Shown piece by piece: positions 12,101 through 25,200 of a DNA stretch of 64,000 nucleotides; position 1 is the stretch's first letter; the number at the start of each line of letters is the position of its first letter. The stretch covers positions 1,992,316-2,056,315 of the forward strand of contig PTFA01000005.1 of the NCBI GenBank assembly GCA_003342895.1, in the 5' to 3' direction. The stretch comes from Casuarius casuarius (lineage: Eukaryota > Chordata > Aves > Casuariiformes > Casuariidae). The notes beneath the pieces are model-generated. The model was not told the DNA's origin, did no database searches, and worked only from the letters and a program-made list of their open reading frames with translations. A program made the position numbers and the translations under genes.

Positions 12101-15100
12101 GCTTTTTTGCACGCTCGCCCTCCGTGGCAGCGGGCCTGGCCTTCCCTGGGCCACTGGCGATAGGTTCGGTGAGGGAGTTCAACAGGAAACCAACCCACAG
12201 GGAAAGAGGTGCGCATGGTTTCCCGCCGGACCAGCTCGCCAACTCAAGCCGTCCATTAGCCATGAGAGTGCCACAACCAGTGTAACGTCAGATCNCCCTC
12301 TTCACCAGCCCTGCCAGTAACGCACAGGTGGTGCCACAGCACGATGGACGGAGCGGATTTGTATGGTTTTGTGCCGTGAGAAGCTCTGATGAGCAAGGAG
12401 ATGTGGTTGGAGAGGCTGGGAAGGGGCAGAAGGGCACAGCCACCTGAGGAGAGCAGAGGAACCATATGGCACAAGTTTGAGGTCAAAGATTACAAGCGTG
12501 GCTTGGGCACAGCAGTGAGACCTTCCTGAGCTGGAGAACCAGCTCATGACTTACCCCCAGGTAACAGCCAGCCTCAGTGCTATAGAGTACCCAGCTGTGG
12601 CACAGCCGTTGCTGTCGCCTGCACAGCTATTTCAGGTGCACATGAGGACAAAGTGGTAGCGCCAGGCCAGGTTTGGAGTTGGCGGAGACTTCCAAGAAAA
12701 TTCCCAGAACGGTTCCTTAGGCTGCAGACCGGCTGCTGCAGCCAGAAACCAGACCCAGGCTGGGGAGATGACCTGGTATACAGCTGCGGAGGTTACTCAA
12801 ACTTTCATTGCAAGAGTAAAGCCAGCTTTTCACTGCTAATGACAGTAGTTGCCCAGTGGACTTTTCTTTCCTGCAAAGCAGCTATAGCTCATAACCTAAT
12901 TGCTGACTGTCACTCAAACTTTAAGAGCTCAGCTAAGCAGAAATACAAAAAGAGAGGTATTTATTTGGTATGATGCCACTGGAAAACACTGGTAACCTGC
13001 TATCTGGTTAGAAATTAAGGGATACAAAAGCTGTAACAAGAGGAAGTAACATAAAGCTGTTTCTTGCCTTCAGGCTGGTCAGAGCCCATGGGTTTATCTC
13101 CCCCTCTTCTGAGCTATGCTTTTTTACCACTCTCATGTTAAAAATCAGCTAAGGAAGCAACAGGGACAGCAAATCATGATGGGGAGCGGATTTCATCCAA
13201 CAGCTATCAACTCTGCCAGAACAATGTACCTGAAGCTCATCTCAAGAAAAAAACAACAACAAAAAACAAAAAAAGAAAAACTCCACAGAAATCCACAGCC
13301 AGAGATGATAGTACCCAGGGAGCTATCAGGCCTGAGGGCAGGAACGTGACCAGAGCTGCTCTATCTGTTTGGAGATTAGATCCACCAGGCCACTGTGCTG
13401 CCCCCAGCCCCAGACAGCACCTGATGTTTCAATTAGTCCATGGAGGTACCTGGCCCAATTGTGTAAGAGGGAAATCCCAGACCCCCTCAGGNGATCAGCT
13501 TTCCCACTGAAGGATGAGATTTGATTACTCTGCTCTTGTTACTGCTGCTTACATAGCTGCAAATGCTATTAACATCCATATGTTATCCAGCCCTTTTGTA
13601 ATCATGCTAAATGATTTCACTCAACAGCCTAAGGTCTGTAGGCTGGTTCACATGGGAAGCATTTCCTTCTGATCTGAGACAGTCCTCCTCCTCTCTTGTT
13701 ATAGGGACAGAGCAAGAAAAAAACTGGTAGGCATGAGGCACAGTTTTGTTCATTACCTCCATTGATCACAGACTCTTCAGCATGGCATAACAGTTTAACT
13801 CTCGCCTTGATGGTCTTATTTCCCCTCTTCTATCCCAGCTGAATTTCTTCGATTTGCTCTCTTCTGAGGGGACTGCAATGTGATTGAGGACTTTCCCAGT
13901 AAGATTCCTGGTGGAACAGGCATGCAAGAGCAGTACCCAATACCCCCAAGTATTGCCGTTAGGCACCTTGAAAAAGAACTAGTCCCAAAGAGATTGGGGA
14001 AACGTGGCTTGAAACTGAACGTGACATAGGAGCACAACTCAGGGCACTATTTGCAGTCTCACCTGCATATACACCAAGTCTCCTGCCCTGAATACGAACC
14101 TCATTGCTACCTCCTGCCTCAGTTGCTTTCATTTAGCTTATAACCCATTCACATGCAATGCACTGGCAGTGCTTTCACCCACTCTGCGATCTCAGGTGTC
14201 AGAGACAGTGAGGTTGTGATCCAGCAACCAAATACTTCTGGCCAGTGAGATCATGGGGACAGGCTGCCATGCTGTGCCGTGTGTCCCAGGCAGCCTTGGT
14301 ACATGGTGCAACTTCATGGCTGCAGCCTGACAGGGTAGATCTCCTTGTCACCTGGCCAAGGCAGTGCAGCATCATGCACTAAGGAAATGGGTATTTAGGG
14401 AATTCATCTTGCCTTTTATGCATCCTGACCAGAGCAAACCCCTATTGCTAACACCATGCTGTAGGAAAAGCAACAGATATGCATGCAGCTGCGTGACACA
14501 GGCACACACAGCATAAAGATGAAGTGTAAACTGACCTCATAAAAATAAAGGTGTGGGGGGAGGACAAAGTGGAAAAGAACATCCAATGGTTTTTGGCCAT
14601 AGGTGGTAAGTGAAGGTTAGGTCAGGTCATGAATCAAGGACAGGGGGCCATAGACACTATCAAAAAATCATTCAAGGGTAGAAGTAGGCCAAGAGAGAGT
14701 CTGTCTGGTTACTCATTCAAGTCAATAAAAGCTATAGGCGGAAAAAGAGTGAACTCCTTGCCCTCAGATCAAGATCAGAATAACGCTCCTAGAGTTAAAA
14801 GGATTCAAGAAGTCATGAAATCTGCTGTTACAGGGAACACTGCAAACCTTTCCATTTCTGGTTAGTGCAGCACTCTGCAAATGTGAAGCAGATCAGCAAT
14901 CATATGTAAATCGCGAGTTATAGAGAGTTTGTGCAAATATGAATTACTCTGTTCTTCCTCAAATTACAACTCTATTCCCTGCTTGTGAAGTTGCATGGTT
15001 TTGTCGTCTGTGAGNTTGCAAATTCTGACAAACTAAAATTCTGACAAATTAGTTGGCAAATTAAAAATATCTGAAGCATGACTGAGAAAAAGGCAAAGTA

Positions 15101-15932
15101 CTGCACTCAGGAACCAGAGAGGAAAATGAAGAGTCATAACAATCCACGGCACTCATGTAGTTTCACCTGCAGGCTCACCCACCAAATAATACCTTGCTAC
15201 TATTGCGCCCTAGCTATAGGAAAAGTATTTGTTTATAGAGGAAGGAAGGAACTGATAAGCAGTGGCTGGGCCACTAACCTGGTTTGTTCAGCTCCAGAAA
15301 TGCCTGTTTTCAACTTAGCGTGTATTAAACTGACTCCAACTGCTGTTTATCTGCATTTGCTGAGTTGAAGGAGGTTCAGGAGCTGACCCCAGTTTCTGTC
15401 CCCTGGGCATGCAACAGTGGGCCCAGGTACGCGGCACCCAGACACAGCTTCAACTGCACGGCCAACCCCCAGCACAGGTCCAACAGCGGCCCCAGGCCAC
15501 CAAGGCACATCCCCTCCTGCACGCTCTCACCTCCTTGACCAAGTAACTTAATCCCTCTTCCTTACCATCCTCTCTTCTACAGCTGCAAAGGTAAAGTACA
15601 TTAAATAGTCAAGAAGGATTAAATTTGGGGAGGGGTAGAGGAAAAGGGGGGGTACTCTAGTTTTTTAGGGATTAGCTGGCAGTTAGCATGCTCAGCTCTG
15701 AGACATCATGCTGCACACAAACTGACTCCATAGCTGCCAACTCGTAAGCTACTGCCATCGAAAGCAAACGCTCTCTTGCTTTTTACACTATTTGTGCACA
15801 GCAATGGACTTCTCAAAACAACCACAGCCAGAGCTGAAAAGACCAGCATCAAGTCATACCAAGACTCAAAGGGTGTTCACGTATTTCACACCACAGTTGC
15901 ACTTACTGAGTCAGGCTTTTGCCAATTGTTGG

Positions 15933-15967
15933 TTTTTTTGTTTGTTTGTTTGTTTGTTTGTTTTTTT
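15933..15967. repeat. GTTT microsatellite
   Basis: Six GTTT steps lie between two runs of T. Length is likely variable between individuals. Confidence 0.95.
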
Positions 15968-17663
15968 AACATGGGGTTTGCATCAAAACCATTTACTGAT
16001 GAGAGATCAAGATGTTGGGCTTGGTTGAGCTAAGATACTTGCCGTGCTTGGAAAAACTGGCAGGTTAACAGAAGGGCACAAAATCAAGTGTGTAAATTTT
16101 GATTTTTCTTCCTGCTTTTAAGATCAGAGAGTCATTTGCTACTTTGTGGGCTCCAGTTTTAGCTTTTTTCTTTTTTTTTGGTAAATGGTAACATCTGACA
16201 TTATTTTTGGAATGAAATACCTCTAATCCTGGAACATCTACATGAATTCCTACCAATTTATTCCCAGATACCACATCCTCAACTGCTGACTCACACCCTG
16301 CAGCTCTGCATACAGTCTGCTTTTTCACAGAAATAATAATAATTTAAAAATTTCCTATCTGGCCCTCAAGGTGACTCGCATGAAAAGCAGCTGTTCCACC
16401 TGGTTATGATCAGTGAAAGTGATATTCCTGGCACTCTCCCCTTTGCCTGGAGGCACCAGTGAAACCATGCCCTTAGAGGCAGGACGGCAACAAAGGCCTC
16501 CTCTACCACAATAACAAGTTAATTAAAGCTAATGTTTGTCTCCATACCTCACCAACTCAGTGAAGTCAGTCATATGCATTGCACTCAAACAGAATTGAGA
16601 TACTTCTTATCCACTTTTATTCATATGTATGGCATCATCAACAACTCCAGTAATGACTTCTTACAAAAACAAATGCGTTTGTAAATGCTTTCTATCATCA
16701 ACTGAAGTGTTGTTTTGATGTTCATGGTTTCTGAATAAATGCAATGAGTAACAGGCAACTCATGTATGAGACTTCCTTACTCTGAGTACAGGGAGGTACC
16801 TGCAAAAATAAAGAAACAAAATGGCAATTTACGCTATTTGGAAGACAGCAGTCTTTGCCATCTGTTTTTCTTTTTGCCACAAGACTGTGCCCAAGAAAGT
16901 TCAACAAGGTCATTCATGCAGCTCTCAAAAAAAAATGCATTTGTCTCAACTGATCCAAGCACTGCAGCATACTAAGACTGTTGAAAGAGCTTTCCAACAG
17001 AGTTTTTACACAGGAGCTGTCTAGGATGTGAAGCTGAACATCAACTGTGCAAGAAACCTCCAACTCCACATTTGTTATTTCTTTAGAGAACATACCTCAC
17101 CAATTTTTTTTTTTTTTGTATCTTGGATGAGGATTTTAACACAGACTCATTTTAATGAAGCTTGCAGCTTCCACATAGATGCAGCTGTCCCAAAATAAGT
17201 GAAAATAAATTTGCAGCAGGTAAGATCTGTGAAATTTTTTGCTGTAGGAAACACCATCCATTGCTTTCATGAAATAGAACCTTTTCATTTCTCTACTTGC
17301 CATTTGTATTTGCCATTTTGCTCAAAACTGCTGTAGCCATTGTTTTCTTGAATTCATCCTAAAGGCAGTAATCCACTCCCTCTCAGATGTATTGTTTCCA
17401 TGGTCTCTGTGAGAATTGCAACAAATTTTTTACCCTACACAATCAGTTTCAGTAATGACTACAGGAGGTCTAGGGGCAAGATTAAAGGAAGAGAAGAATT
17501 AAGATAAAGAATAGGCTGGACAAACATCTGCCACAAATCATGCAGGTAGAGCTGACCCTTCCCCAAGGCAAGGAAACAATTTGAAATGACCCTCTTGAAG
17601 GCATCCCAGACATATCCTAAGATGTGATTAAACTATTTTAATTTGCCTGTATTATTGTGGGTT

Positions 17664-17735
17664 ATAAAACAACTGGCATTGCCAGGGGTCTGCATGGGAT
17701 ATAAAACAACTGGCATTGCCGGGGTCTGCATGGGA
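17664..17735. repeat. 37 bp tandem duplication
   Basis: Two adjacent copies starting ataaaacaactggcattgcc differ by a single missing A in the second. The near identity suggests a recent duplication. Confidence 0.95.
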
Positions 17736-18387
17736 CACCCTGCCCCGGCACAGAACGAAGCTCTGAAGGCAGAGACATACCTAAACAATACAACACTTGC
17801 CTGACAGCTAAGCTAACGAAGAAAGAAAAGGAGGTATACTGATGAATATCAGAGAAATACAATCCGTTAAGTTAAAACCAGACACCTTTCCGTGACACTC
17901 TGTGAAAGGGAGAGAACTGCAACTCTGTAACCCGCAAGAGTAGAAAAAAACCTGTAAAAATAAGGGGACCCAGGGACACAGCTGACAGGGAGTGCAAAAT
18001 GCTCATAATAACCCTCAGAGACATCTGCTACAAACATTATAGCATGAAGACTGGGTCACTGGTGCTCAAGAATGCTCCTTGCAACCATCCAGAGCAGGAG
18101 AGTACTCAAACATGAGCAGATCAGAAAACACCCCATTACACAAAATGGAAACAATTTTACAGAAAAGTTATGGGACAGGAAAAAATGAGAATACAATTAG
18201 AAGGTTAAGAAACACAGCACAGAGCGTGACTCTTTCTCAAGTAAAGAATCACGCCATCCTCATATTAACAGAACACAAATCATTTTTAAGTAATAAAAAG
18301 GAACTGACAGTGCAGTGGTTAGGATAGTGCTTTAGCATTGTTTTCTAGGTACATCAAATTAGAGACTGTCTGATGCTTGAATTTTGA

Positions 18388-18446
18388 GTCAACTGAAGTC
18401 AATCAAAGCCCCCTGTTAATGGATTTTAGATGAAGCCCTAGAGCTA
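18388..18446. mobile_element. Possible amniote MITE relic
   Basis: The order caactgaagtcaat, taatggattttagat, gaagccctag resembles the widespread amniote fold-back repeats built on gaagtcaatggga and ttggatcaggccct. It is short and could be chance. Confidence 0.3.
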
Positions 18447-20404
18447 CTCCAAAAATTTCAGGAACTTGGATACAATCCCTATGTGTAGGTGTACTTGCCT
18501 GATTCTAATTCCAAATTTAAAACTGCAGTTTCTGGTTTAGGTTTACATATGACCAAACACTGACTAAAATGGCAGTAAAAAGCAACTAGAATTTCAGGAT
18601 ATACTTAAAGAACGTCTGAAATCTCTCATCAGAAGCTGACAGCTCCAAATCCATGCCCAAAGCTTCATTTGGCCTCAAACCCTAAATGTCAGCCTTCATT
18701 AGTCTTTGCAAAGGAGCTGAACCCTCCCCCATAACACCATTACTGAATTTAGCAAAAGCGTAATTTGGACTGCTGTCCTATTTCCTCTGAATCATCAAAT
18801 ACTGACTGCTAGTCAGGGCAGGCAAACTTGTGAGATGGACTAATGGTTTAATATGCTATGGCAAATCCTATCTNTCTATGCACTGTATCTTAAAAACCTA
18901 ATCAACCTCTGAGTACTTACGGGCAAAAACACATTCAAGCTCATCCAGAACACATAATCAGAATTTACATGGACAAAACAAGCTGCCAGTCCTCCCCCTT
19001 CAGGCATCCTTCCTCTGAGAGAACATTAACTGTCTAATGGGAAGGGCCACAAAGACAACATTTATTTCTTGGCCTCAAATATTTCTTTATTTACACAGCA
19101 TGGGTTGCTATGGGGAAGAATCACGGTTGTGTAAAGTAAACTCTCTTACTCAATGACATAAGAATTCCAAAATACCAACTTCTAAAATATTGTTTCTCCC
19201 TGTCCTGGATTAAATTCCATGTAATGTCCTGCTCCAGGTCTCAATCCAGCCTGCAAAACATACTTTATAAAATCACTAAGAAAGTGGAAACCAAAAGGAG
19301 TTCACAAAAACAACTCTCTGTGACAGTAAGAACAAACCTAGAGTGATTCACAAGTTAGTATGCGACTACTTCAAGGAGCCCAGACTGCAGGGGCCAGCCA
19401 AACACTGCTGAAGTGCCCATATCCTCTGCAACCAGGCACACCTGAGGGCTTCCAGGGGGTGATCCTTCACCTAGAGGAGATGGCCGAGTTAGTCACCTTG
19501 GAGCTGGGTTGCTGCGTATTAGAAAACTACCCTATTTCAGTGGAATGTTTAACCATACTGCAGCTTTCTACACAAGTAATAAAACTGCCTGGCCAGCTGC
19601 TTAAGGTGGCTTGCAGAGACTGATCGCAGAATTATCATTTTCTTTCAATCATGTTGTTGTTTTCCCCAAGACAAGGAGGAGGGATTCCTATTGCCCAATG
19701 CTAGGCCAGCAAGTGCCTAATGAACTTGAGGACAAATAAAACCATTAGGACTGTCCAGTTTGTCTCTCATATAATTCAGTGCAGGAAATTCACACAGTAA
19801 TTCCTCTACTGGTTCCAAAATAAATATCCAATGAAAATGCCATTTGACATTGGGTATTTACATGCTGACCTGAGGTTTCATCCAGACTCTGCTTTCATCC
19901 TCTCTGTCAAGTTCTTGGTGTGATTCCCATTGAGCTCCACTGATCCTCTTTGACTCCATTCCCTTTCCACGGGGAGTAAGTGCTCTTACTTCCAGTAAGA
20001 GCATACTGTCTTATACAACTTAAGCACATACATTAAAACACCCTTTTTTAGTGTGTTCTGCCAAAACTGAAGGTGAGTGAAAGCAGCTGGCTCCTTCACT
20101 ACATCTCGCCAAAGGACCCAGTTTGTAGCCATCTGTCTTCTGTGTGCCTCTGATCCTACTTAACTCACAAAGCTCCAGGTTACACAGCTGGGAGAGATGG
20201 GAGAGCATCAGATATCAGTTCTGGCACCCTGAAAAGAGCACAGTATGCTTTACATGCTATATACTGTTCTACACGAGCATCACCTAATGCTGTGTCTGCT
20301 GGGATGGAGATGAGGATTGTGTGTGCCTGTGACTTTCCAGTCTCCACAAGCAGCCCAGGGCAGTCCGCTCTTGATTACTTTTTTAATCTGCTTTTTCAGC
20401 ATGC

Positions 20405-22060
20405 TAATACAGAAGCACAAAATTGTTGACGTTAGAGGGGACCTCTGGACCTGTCTGCTCAAAGCAGGGTCAAATAGAGAAGTTTGCCCAGGACCGTGTC
20501 CAGTTGGGTTTTGACTCTCTCAAAGGACAGAAACTCCACAACCTCTCTGGGCAAACTGTTTGACCATACTTAGAGTAAAAAAGGGTCTTCTTATGCTCAA
20601 ATAAAATTTCCTGTATTGCAGTTTGTGCCCATTGCTTCTTGTCCTGTTACTNGGCACCACTGAGAAGAGTTTGGCTCCATCTTCTTTATTCCTCCCATCA
20701 GGTTTTTGATGAGATCCCCCCCCGAGCCTTCTCTTTTCCAGGCTAAACAGTCCCAGCTCTCTCAGCCTTTCCTCATGAGAGATGCTTCTGTCCTTCATCT
20801 TCATGGCCCTTCGCTGCCCTTGCTCCAGTAGGTCAATGCCTCTTGTACTGAGGAGCCCAAGCTCCTCCTAACAGCCCAGGGTGCTGTTGGCTGCCTTTCC
20901 TGTAAGTGCACACTGCTGGCTCATATTCAACTTGCTGTCTACCAGGACCCCCAAGTCCTTTTCTGCAAAGCTGCTTTTCAGTCAGCCAGCCTCCAGCATG
21001 TATCAGTGCATGGGGTTATTCCTCCCAGTAGCGAAGGACTTTGCACTTTCCTTTGTTGAATTTCATGCAGCTTCTGTCAGCCCATTTATCCAGCCTGTTG
21101 AGGTCCCTCTGAATGGCAGCACAACCCTCTGGTGAATCAGCCACTCCTTCCCCTTTTGCATCATTTGCAAATTTGCTAAGGCGTACCCTGTCCCATCCTC
21201 CAGGTGATTAATGTTAAACAGTATTGGACCCAGTATCAACCCCTGGGGAACGCCACTGGCCTGCAGCTGGAATTCATACCATTTGACATTTGCTTTCTTT
21301 CAGTCCTCAGGAACCTCCCTGATTGTCACAACCTTTCAAAGATACTCAGCCAGCTTCCTCAGCACTTGAGGGTACATCCCATCAGGTCCCATCAACTTGC
21401 ATATGTCCAAATTGTTTAAGTGTTCCCAAACCTGATCCCCCTCCACCGAGGGTATGTCTTCCTTGTGCCAGACTTTCCCACTGGTCTCAGGGGCCTGGGA
21501 TTCCTGAAGACCAGTCTTATCAGTAAAGACTGAGATGAAGAAGGCATTGAGTACCTTGCCTTTGCTGTGTCCCCTGTCACCAGGTCCCCTGTTGTATGCA
21601 GCAGCAGGCCCGCATTTTCCCTCATCTTCCTTTCACTGCTTATATACTGCTGATAATGCCATTCATGTTCCTCACCAGATTCAACTCTAGGTGAACATTG
21701 GCTTTCCTAACCCCATGCCTGCCTGCTCAGACTCCGTCTCTGTATTCCCCCCGGATCACCTGATGCTGCTTCCACCTCTTGCATGCTTCCTTTTTTATGA
21801 CAGAGTTTTGTCAGGAGCTGCTTGTTCATACATGCAGGCCTCCTGCTGCTGTTGCTCAACTTCCTGCCTGTGGGGATGGATTGTTCTTGAGCTTGGAGGA
21901 GGTGATCCTTGAAAATCAACCAGCTCTCCTGGCCCCCTCTTCCCCACAGGGCTGTATCCCATAGAATTCTTCCAAGCAGATCCCTGAACAGGCCAAAGTC
22001 TGCTCTCCTGAAGTCTATAGAGTTGTGATCCTGCTATTTGCCTTGTTCCAAGTTTACTTG
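20405..22060 (-). mobile_element. CR1 LINE, 5'-truncated, internally deleted copy
   Basis: This is a retrotransposon of the Chicken Repeat 1 family, with its 3' end at the left and transcribed right to left. The 3' UTR-like end near 20411-20560 is typical of avian CR1 on the opposite strand. Translating the minus strand gives fragments of CR1 ORF2: EERLRELGLFSLEKRRL near 20750, CAAIQRDLNRLDKWAD near 21100, SGVPQG near 21250, and EDIPSVEGDQVWEH near 21450. The reverse transcriptase is dead. Its FADD catalytic motif reads KFAND at 21174-21160, frames shift between motifs, a stop replaces Trp near 21300, and roughly 120-140 residues of the palm are missing at a junction near 21275. The endonuclease part is absent. 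Confidence 0.92.
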
Positions 22061-22169
22061 GGTCTGTTCACCATGCAAGGCAAAGAGCACTTGTGGGAGT
22101 GGTTTTAAATCACCCAGTCATCTCAGTATGTTGATAACTCTGAACCCCAGAAGTTTACAGCTTACAGGC

Positions 22170-22262
22170 AGAATTTTCAAAAGCAGTTAAGTACCCTGAA
22201 AGCAGAAGTCTCACTGGAAAATGCTGGGATCTGTGCCAACATATGTGCCTTTTGGAAGTCCA
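22170..22262. mobile_element. Fold-back MITE relic of amniotes
   Basis: The segment begins gaattttcaaaagc and ends gccttttggaagtcc, imperfect inverted ends. Between them is tctcactggaaaatgctggg, like the tcccattgaaaatcaatggg centre of a repeat family common in turtles, crocodiles and birds. It sits directly beyond the 5' end of the CR1 copy. Confidence 0.5.
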
Positions 22263-25200
22263 TCCTAAAATGGCAATACAGTTAACTATTTCAGAGCTTC
22301 CAAAATCACTCTGCACTTTCTATTACCTTTCTGAGATCAAATACTCTATTTCCCCCATTAGAACATCCATCTTCTCCACAGCAAATTTCAAATCTGCTCT
22401 CAAGACAAGAATCTTTGTGATATTGAAAAATGAGAAGGGGGGAGGCAAAAGAAAACTGACTGAATGGTCAAAGGAATAGTGAGAGGTATCCTAAGCTAAC
22501 TTTATTGTTCATGTTCTTAGCATATTCATGAGATTCTGATTTTTCATTCAAATAAAGCAACCACAGAAAAATATCCAGACTACCACATCAGCATTTCACA
22601 GGATTCAAAAATCTTGGAGCAGAATGTAAATCCTGTTTGCTGCGGGATAGGGCCTTGCCTATTATATTGTGTAATGCTCGTAACTGTCACTCTTAGATAT
22701 ACTGCTCTACTTAGATAACTGACGCCAAAATGATGCAATTAGATTTTGAGCAGCCGATTGTCTGTGAGCTTATCCATCCATCCAAAAAAGGTTCCACCGT
22801 GATGCAATACGCTAGCAGGCAAGTTAAAACAAAATTGCCCACACCTGATAGGTTCATTTCTTTACTGCTGTGCACTGCATCTCGGTGACAGTTAAGCCAG
22901 AGAAGATCTGGCTTATTGCAGGAAATGGATTCAGCAGTTTCAAACCCGACCAATAAGCTGCCCTTAAGTCTTCACTTGTTCAGCTGATGCCATGAGTGAC
23001 AATCACACAACATACATCACGCACCTGATTTTTACTGCTTTAAGGGTCTGATCTGCTTGACTGAACTTTTTCATATGTTTTCTGCAAAGCTGACTGAAGT
23101 CATTAGGAGGTGTTAGTTCAGCACCGTCTTTGCCATCTCACCACTTGAAGATGGAGTTTCCGCCCTGTCTGAAAAGCTGCTATACTGATGCATGAAAATT
23201 GACTCATCCTAAATGCAACACAGATGAAATATTAGGACAAGCACTGTGAACTGTAAACACAGAATGAGCACGAACCATTACTGCACCAACATCAGCAGGG
23301 ATGCGTTAGCCCACGTATATGACCGCATTAGTGCAGTTGGTGATATTTGGGCAAGTCCTAGGTGCTGGCTTACTCTCCTTGACTGTTTTTCAGTCACCAT
23401 ATGGTGGTGAGAATAACATTTAAGAATCTGTCTGCTTCCCAGGAGTGTTGGAAGGCTTGATTGTCTCACTTACTAAAACACTGAAAATAAAAACATTAAG
23501 AGTCCAATTCACAGGGTCTGTGCATTCAGGACTTGAGACAGAACTATTGCTGGTCATATCTGAAAAATTTGGCACGTAGGCCCTCTGATCCTCATTAGCA
23601 ATAAGAGACACTTTAGTGAGACAAAAATTCTCTCACCTAGGAATCTCTGCATCTCTCCAGCTCTGAAGCTGGCAAAGTAAGCTCCAGCAAATTTAACTCC
23701 AAATGCTTCTAACACTGCATAACTGCGAGATGTCAGAATAACATTCCTATGCATCTTTGCACATGATTAAAAGCATGATTGTCACTAAGCAGATCAGAGA
23801 CACAGCTGTCACAGAACCTTGGTGAAATCAGGTTTCTAAAGCTTTCAACTGCTGTAAGTGACCTTGGCAGAGGGATGCCCTTTATGAACACCTCTAATTG
23901 CTTTAGGCTATCACATGTGAAAGAAGAGTTTAGTTAGTAACTTCATCCCTGCTACAGACTACTAAAGAATGGTTACAATAAACTTAAAACATGTACAATT
24001 TTCCACTGAATTTTTTAGAGTGCTTCTAAATTTGAGTCTCATAGATAAACCTAGTAATTCCTTCAGGTTTTCTCCATAAAGGCAGAGTCCACTTACAGTA
24101 ACAATGCGGTAGGGACTCCGTAGGTAAGCTCTTACCATACACCACCACAAATGATAGGAAAGGCACCCTAGGCATAACACTATCATAAAATTAATAGCAA
24201 ACAGGAAGAAAATCTCAGAAGAGGAAAAGAAGAAAGTGGATTTTCTACCAACTCTGCCATAACAAGCTCACTGTCCAGGCTCTCCCATCCCCTCTCAGTT
24301 GCCCTCTCCACGCTTTTTCTTTCATTTCCTTTCCCCTTGTCACTCCCTCATACTCTTGGACTCTTCCAGCCTTTGCCAGTTTTTAGGGAGCATCCAAACC
24401 TCCCCAGCTCCCCACAACCCTCCCAAAACTCCTCCTTCAAGTCCTCTCACATTTCCCTGTGAGCTCTGTCTCCTCTTTCATCAACTGCCTGCAAGTCCGG
24501 CCCTGGTCTTACAGCACTGGAAAGAAACGCAACCTGATAGTATTAATAATTGATAGCCAGTCCCTTCCTTTCCCTTTCATCTCCTCTTCTCTGGGTGTAA
24601 GTGATCTGTCTGCTGCGGAGGTGGTGAGCAAGAGCCTGGCGGGCCCAGCCTTCCTGCTGGCTGCAGTCCTCAGCATCATTACTGGGGGCAGCTAAGCCAC
24701 ACTCACGACTTGCAGCCAGCAGAGTATCCAGATCTCCCCTCCTAGTGGAGCATCCACTGGGGGAAACTTCTACTGAGTGCTGCTAGAAGCAGCTCAGGCA
24801 GCGCTCTTCCCCCATGCAGCCTCCTGCACCACCGGAGCTTGAGGTCCTGCCCCATTTTGTCTGGAGATGGTGGGGTATCCGTCCCCCTGCGAGAGGCTCT
24901 CATGAACTCAGCAGCCGCTCCCTTGTCCTTTCCCGTTGGGTGCCCCATCTCTTCTCATAAAAGCCAACTAGATTGCCTGACTCATACCTCACTACTGGGT
25001 AAAGCAAACAGACCCTGAGGTGATAGAGCAAAGGATAATTAAGTGTCATATAAGAACAACTTATAAGGTATTCTTCCCTCCCAGGACTTTCTCATGTAAG
25101 GCAGGGGAAAAACAACAAAAACCAAACAAAAAAAACCCATTGGTTAAATGGTTGCAGCAGACTCCTGGAGCTGCAGGAATGGCTGAGCGTGATGGACATC

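Larger units (their letters stand above)
8554..20404 (-). other. B4GALNT3 intron 1, distal 3' part
   Basis: About 11.9 kb of non-coding sequence. Identified content is a 19 bp tandem repeat at 9094-9140, a GTTT microsatellite at 15933-15967, a 37 bp tandem duplication at 17664-17735, a weak amniote repeat relic at 18388-18446, and a 10 bp perfect hairpin at 19981-20003. The remaining open frames are short, overlap each other on both strands and show no known domain. No nested gene is supported. Confidence 0.75.

Noticed and set aside
18310..18365. Second tRNA-like SINE start (gcagtggttaggatagtgct)
   Set aside because: Too short to tell from chance; no box B follows.
20400..22060. Active retrotransposon
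   Set aside because: Frameshifts, a stop, a deleted palm region, a changed catalytic Asp and the missing 5' half exclude activity.
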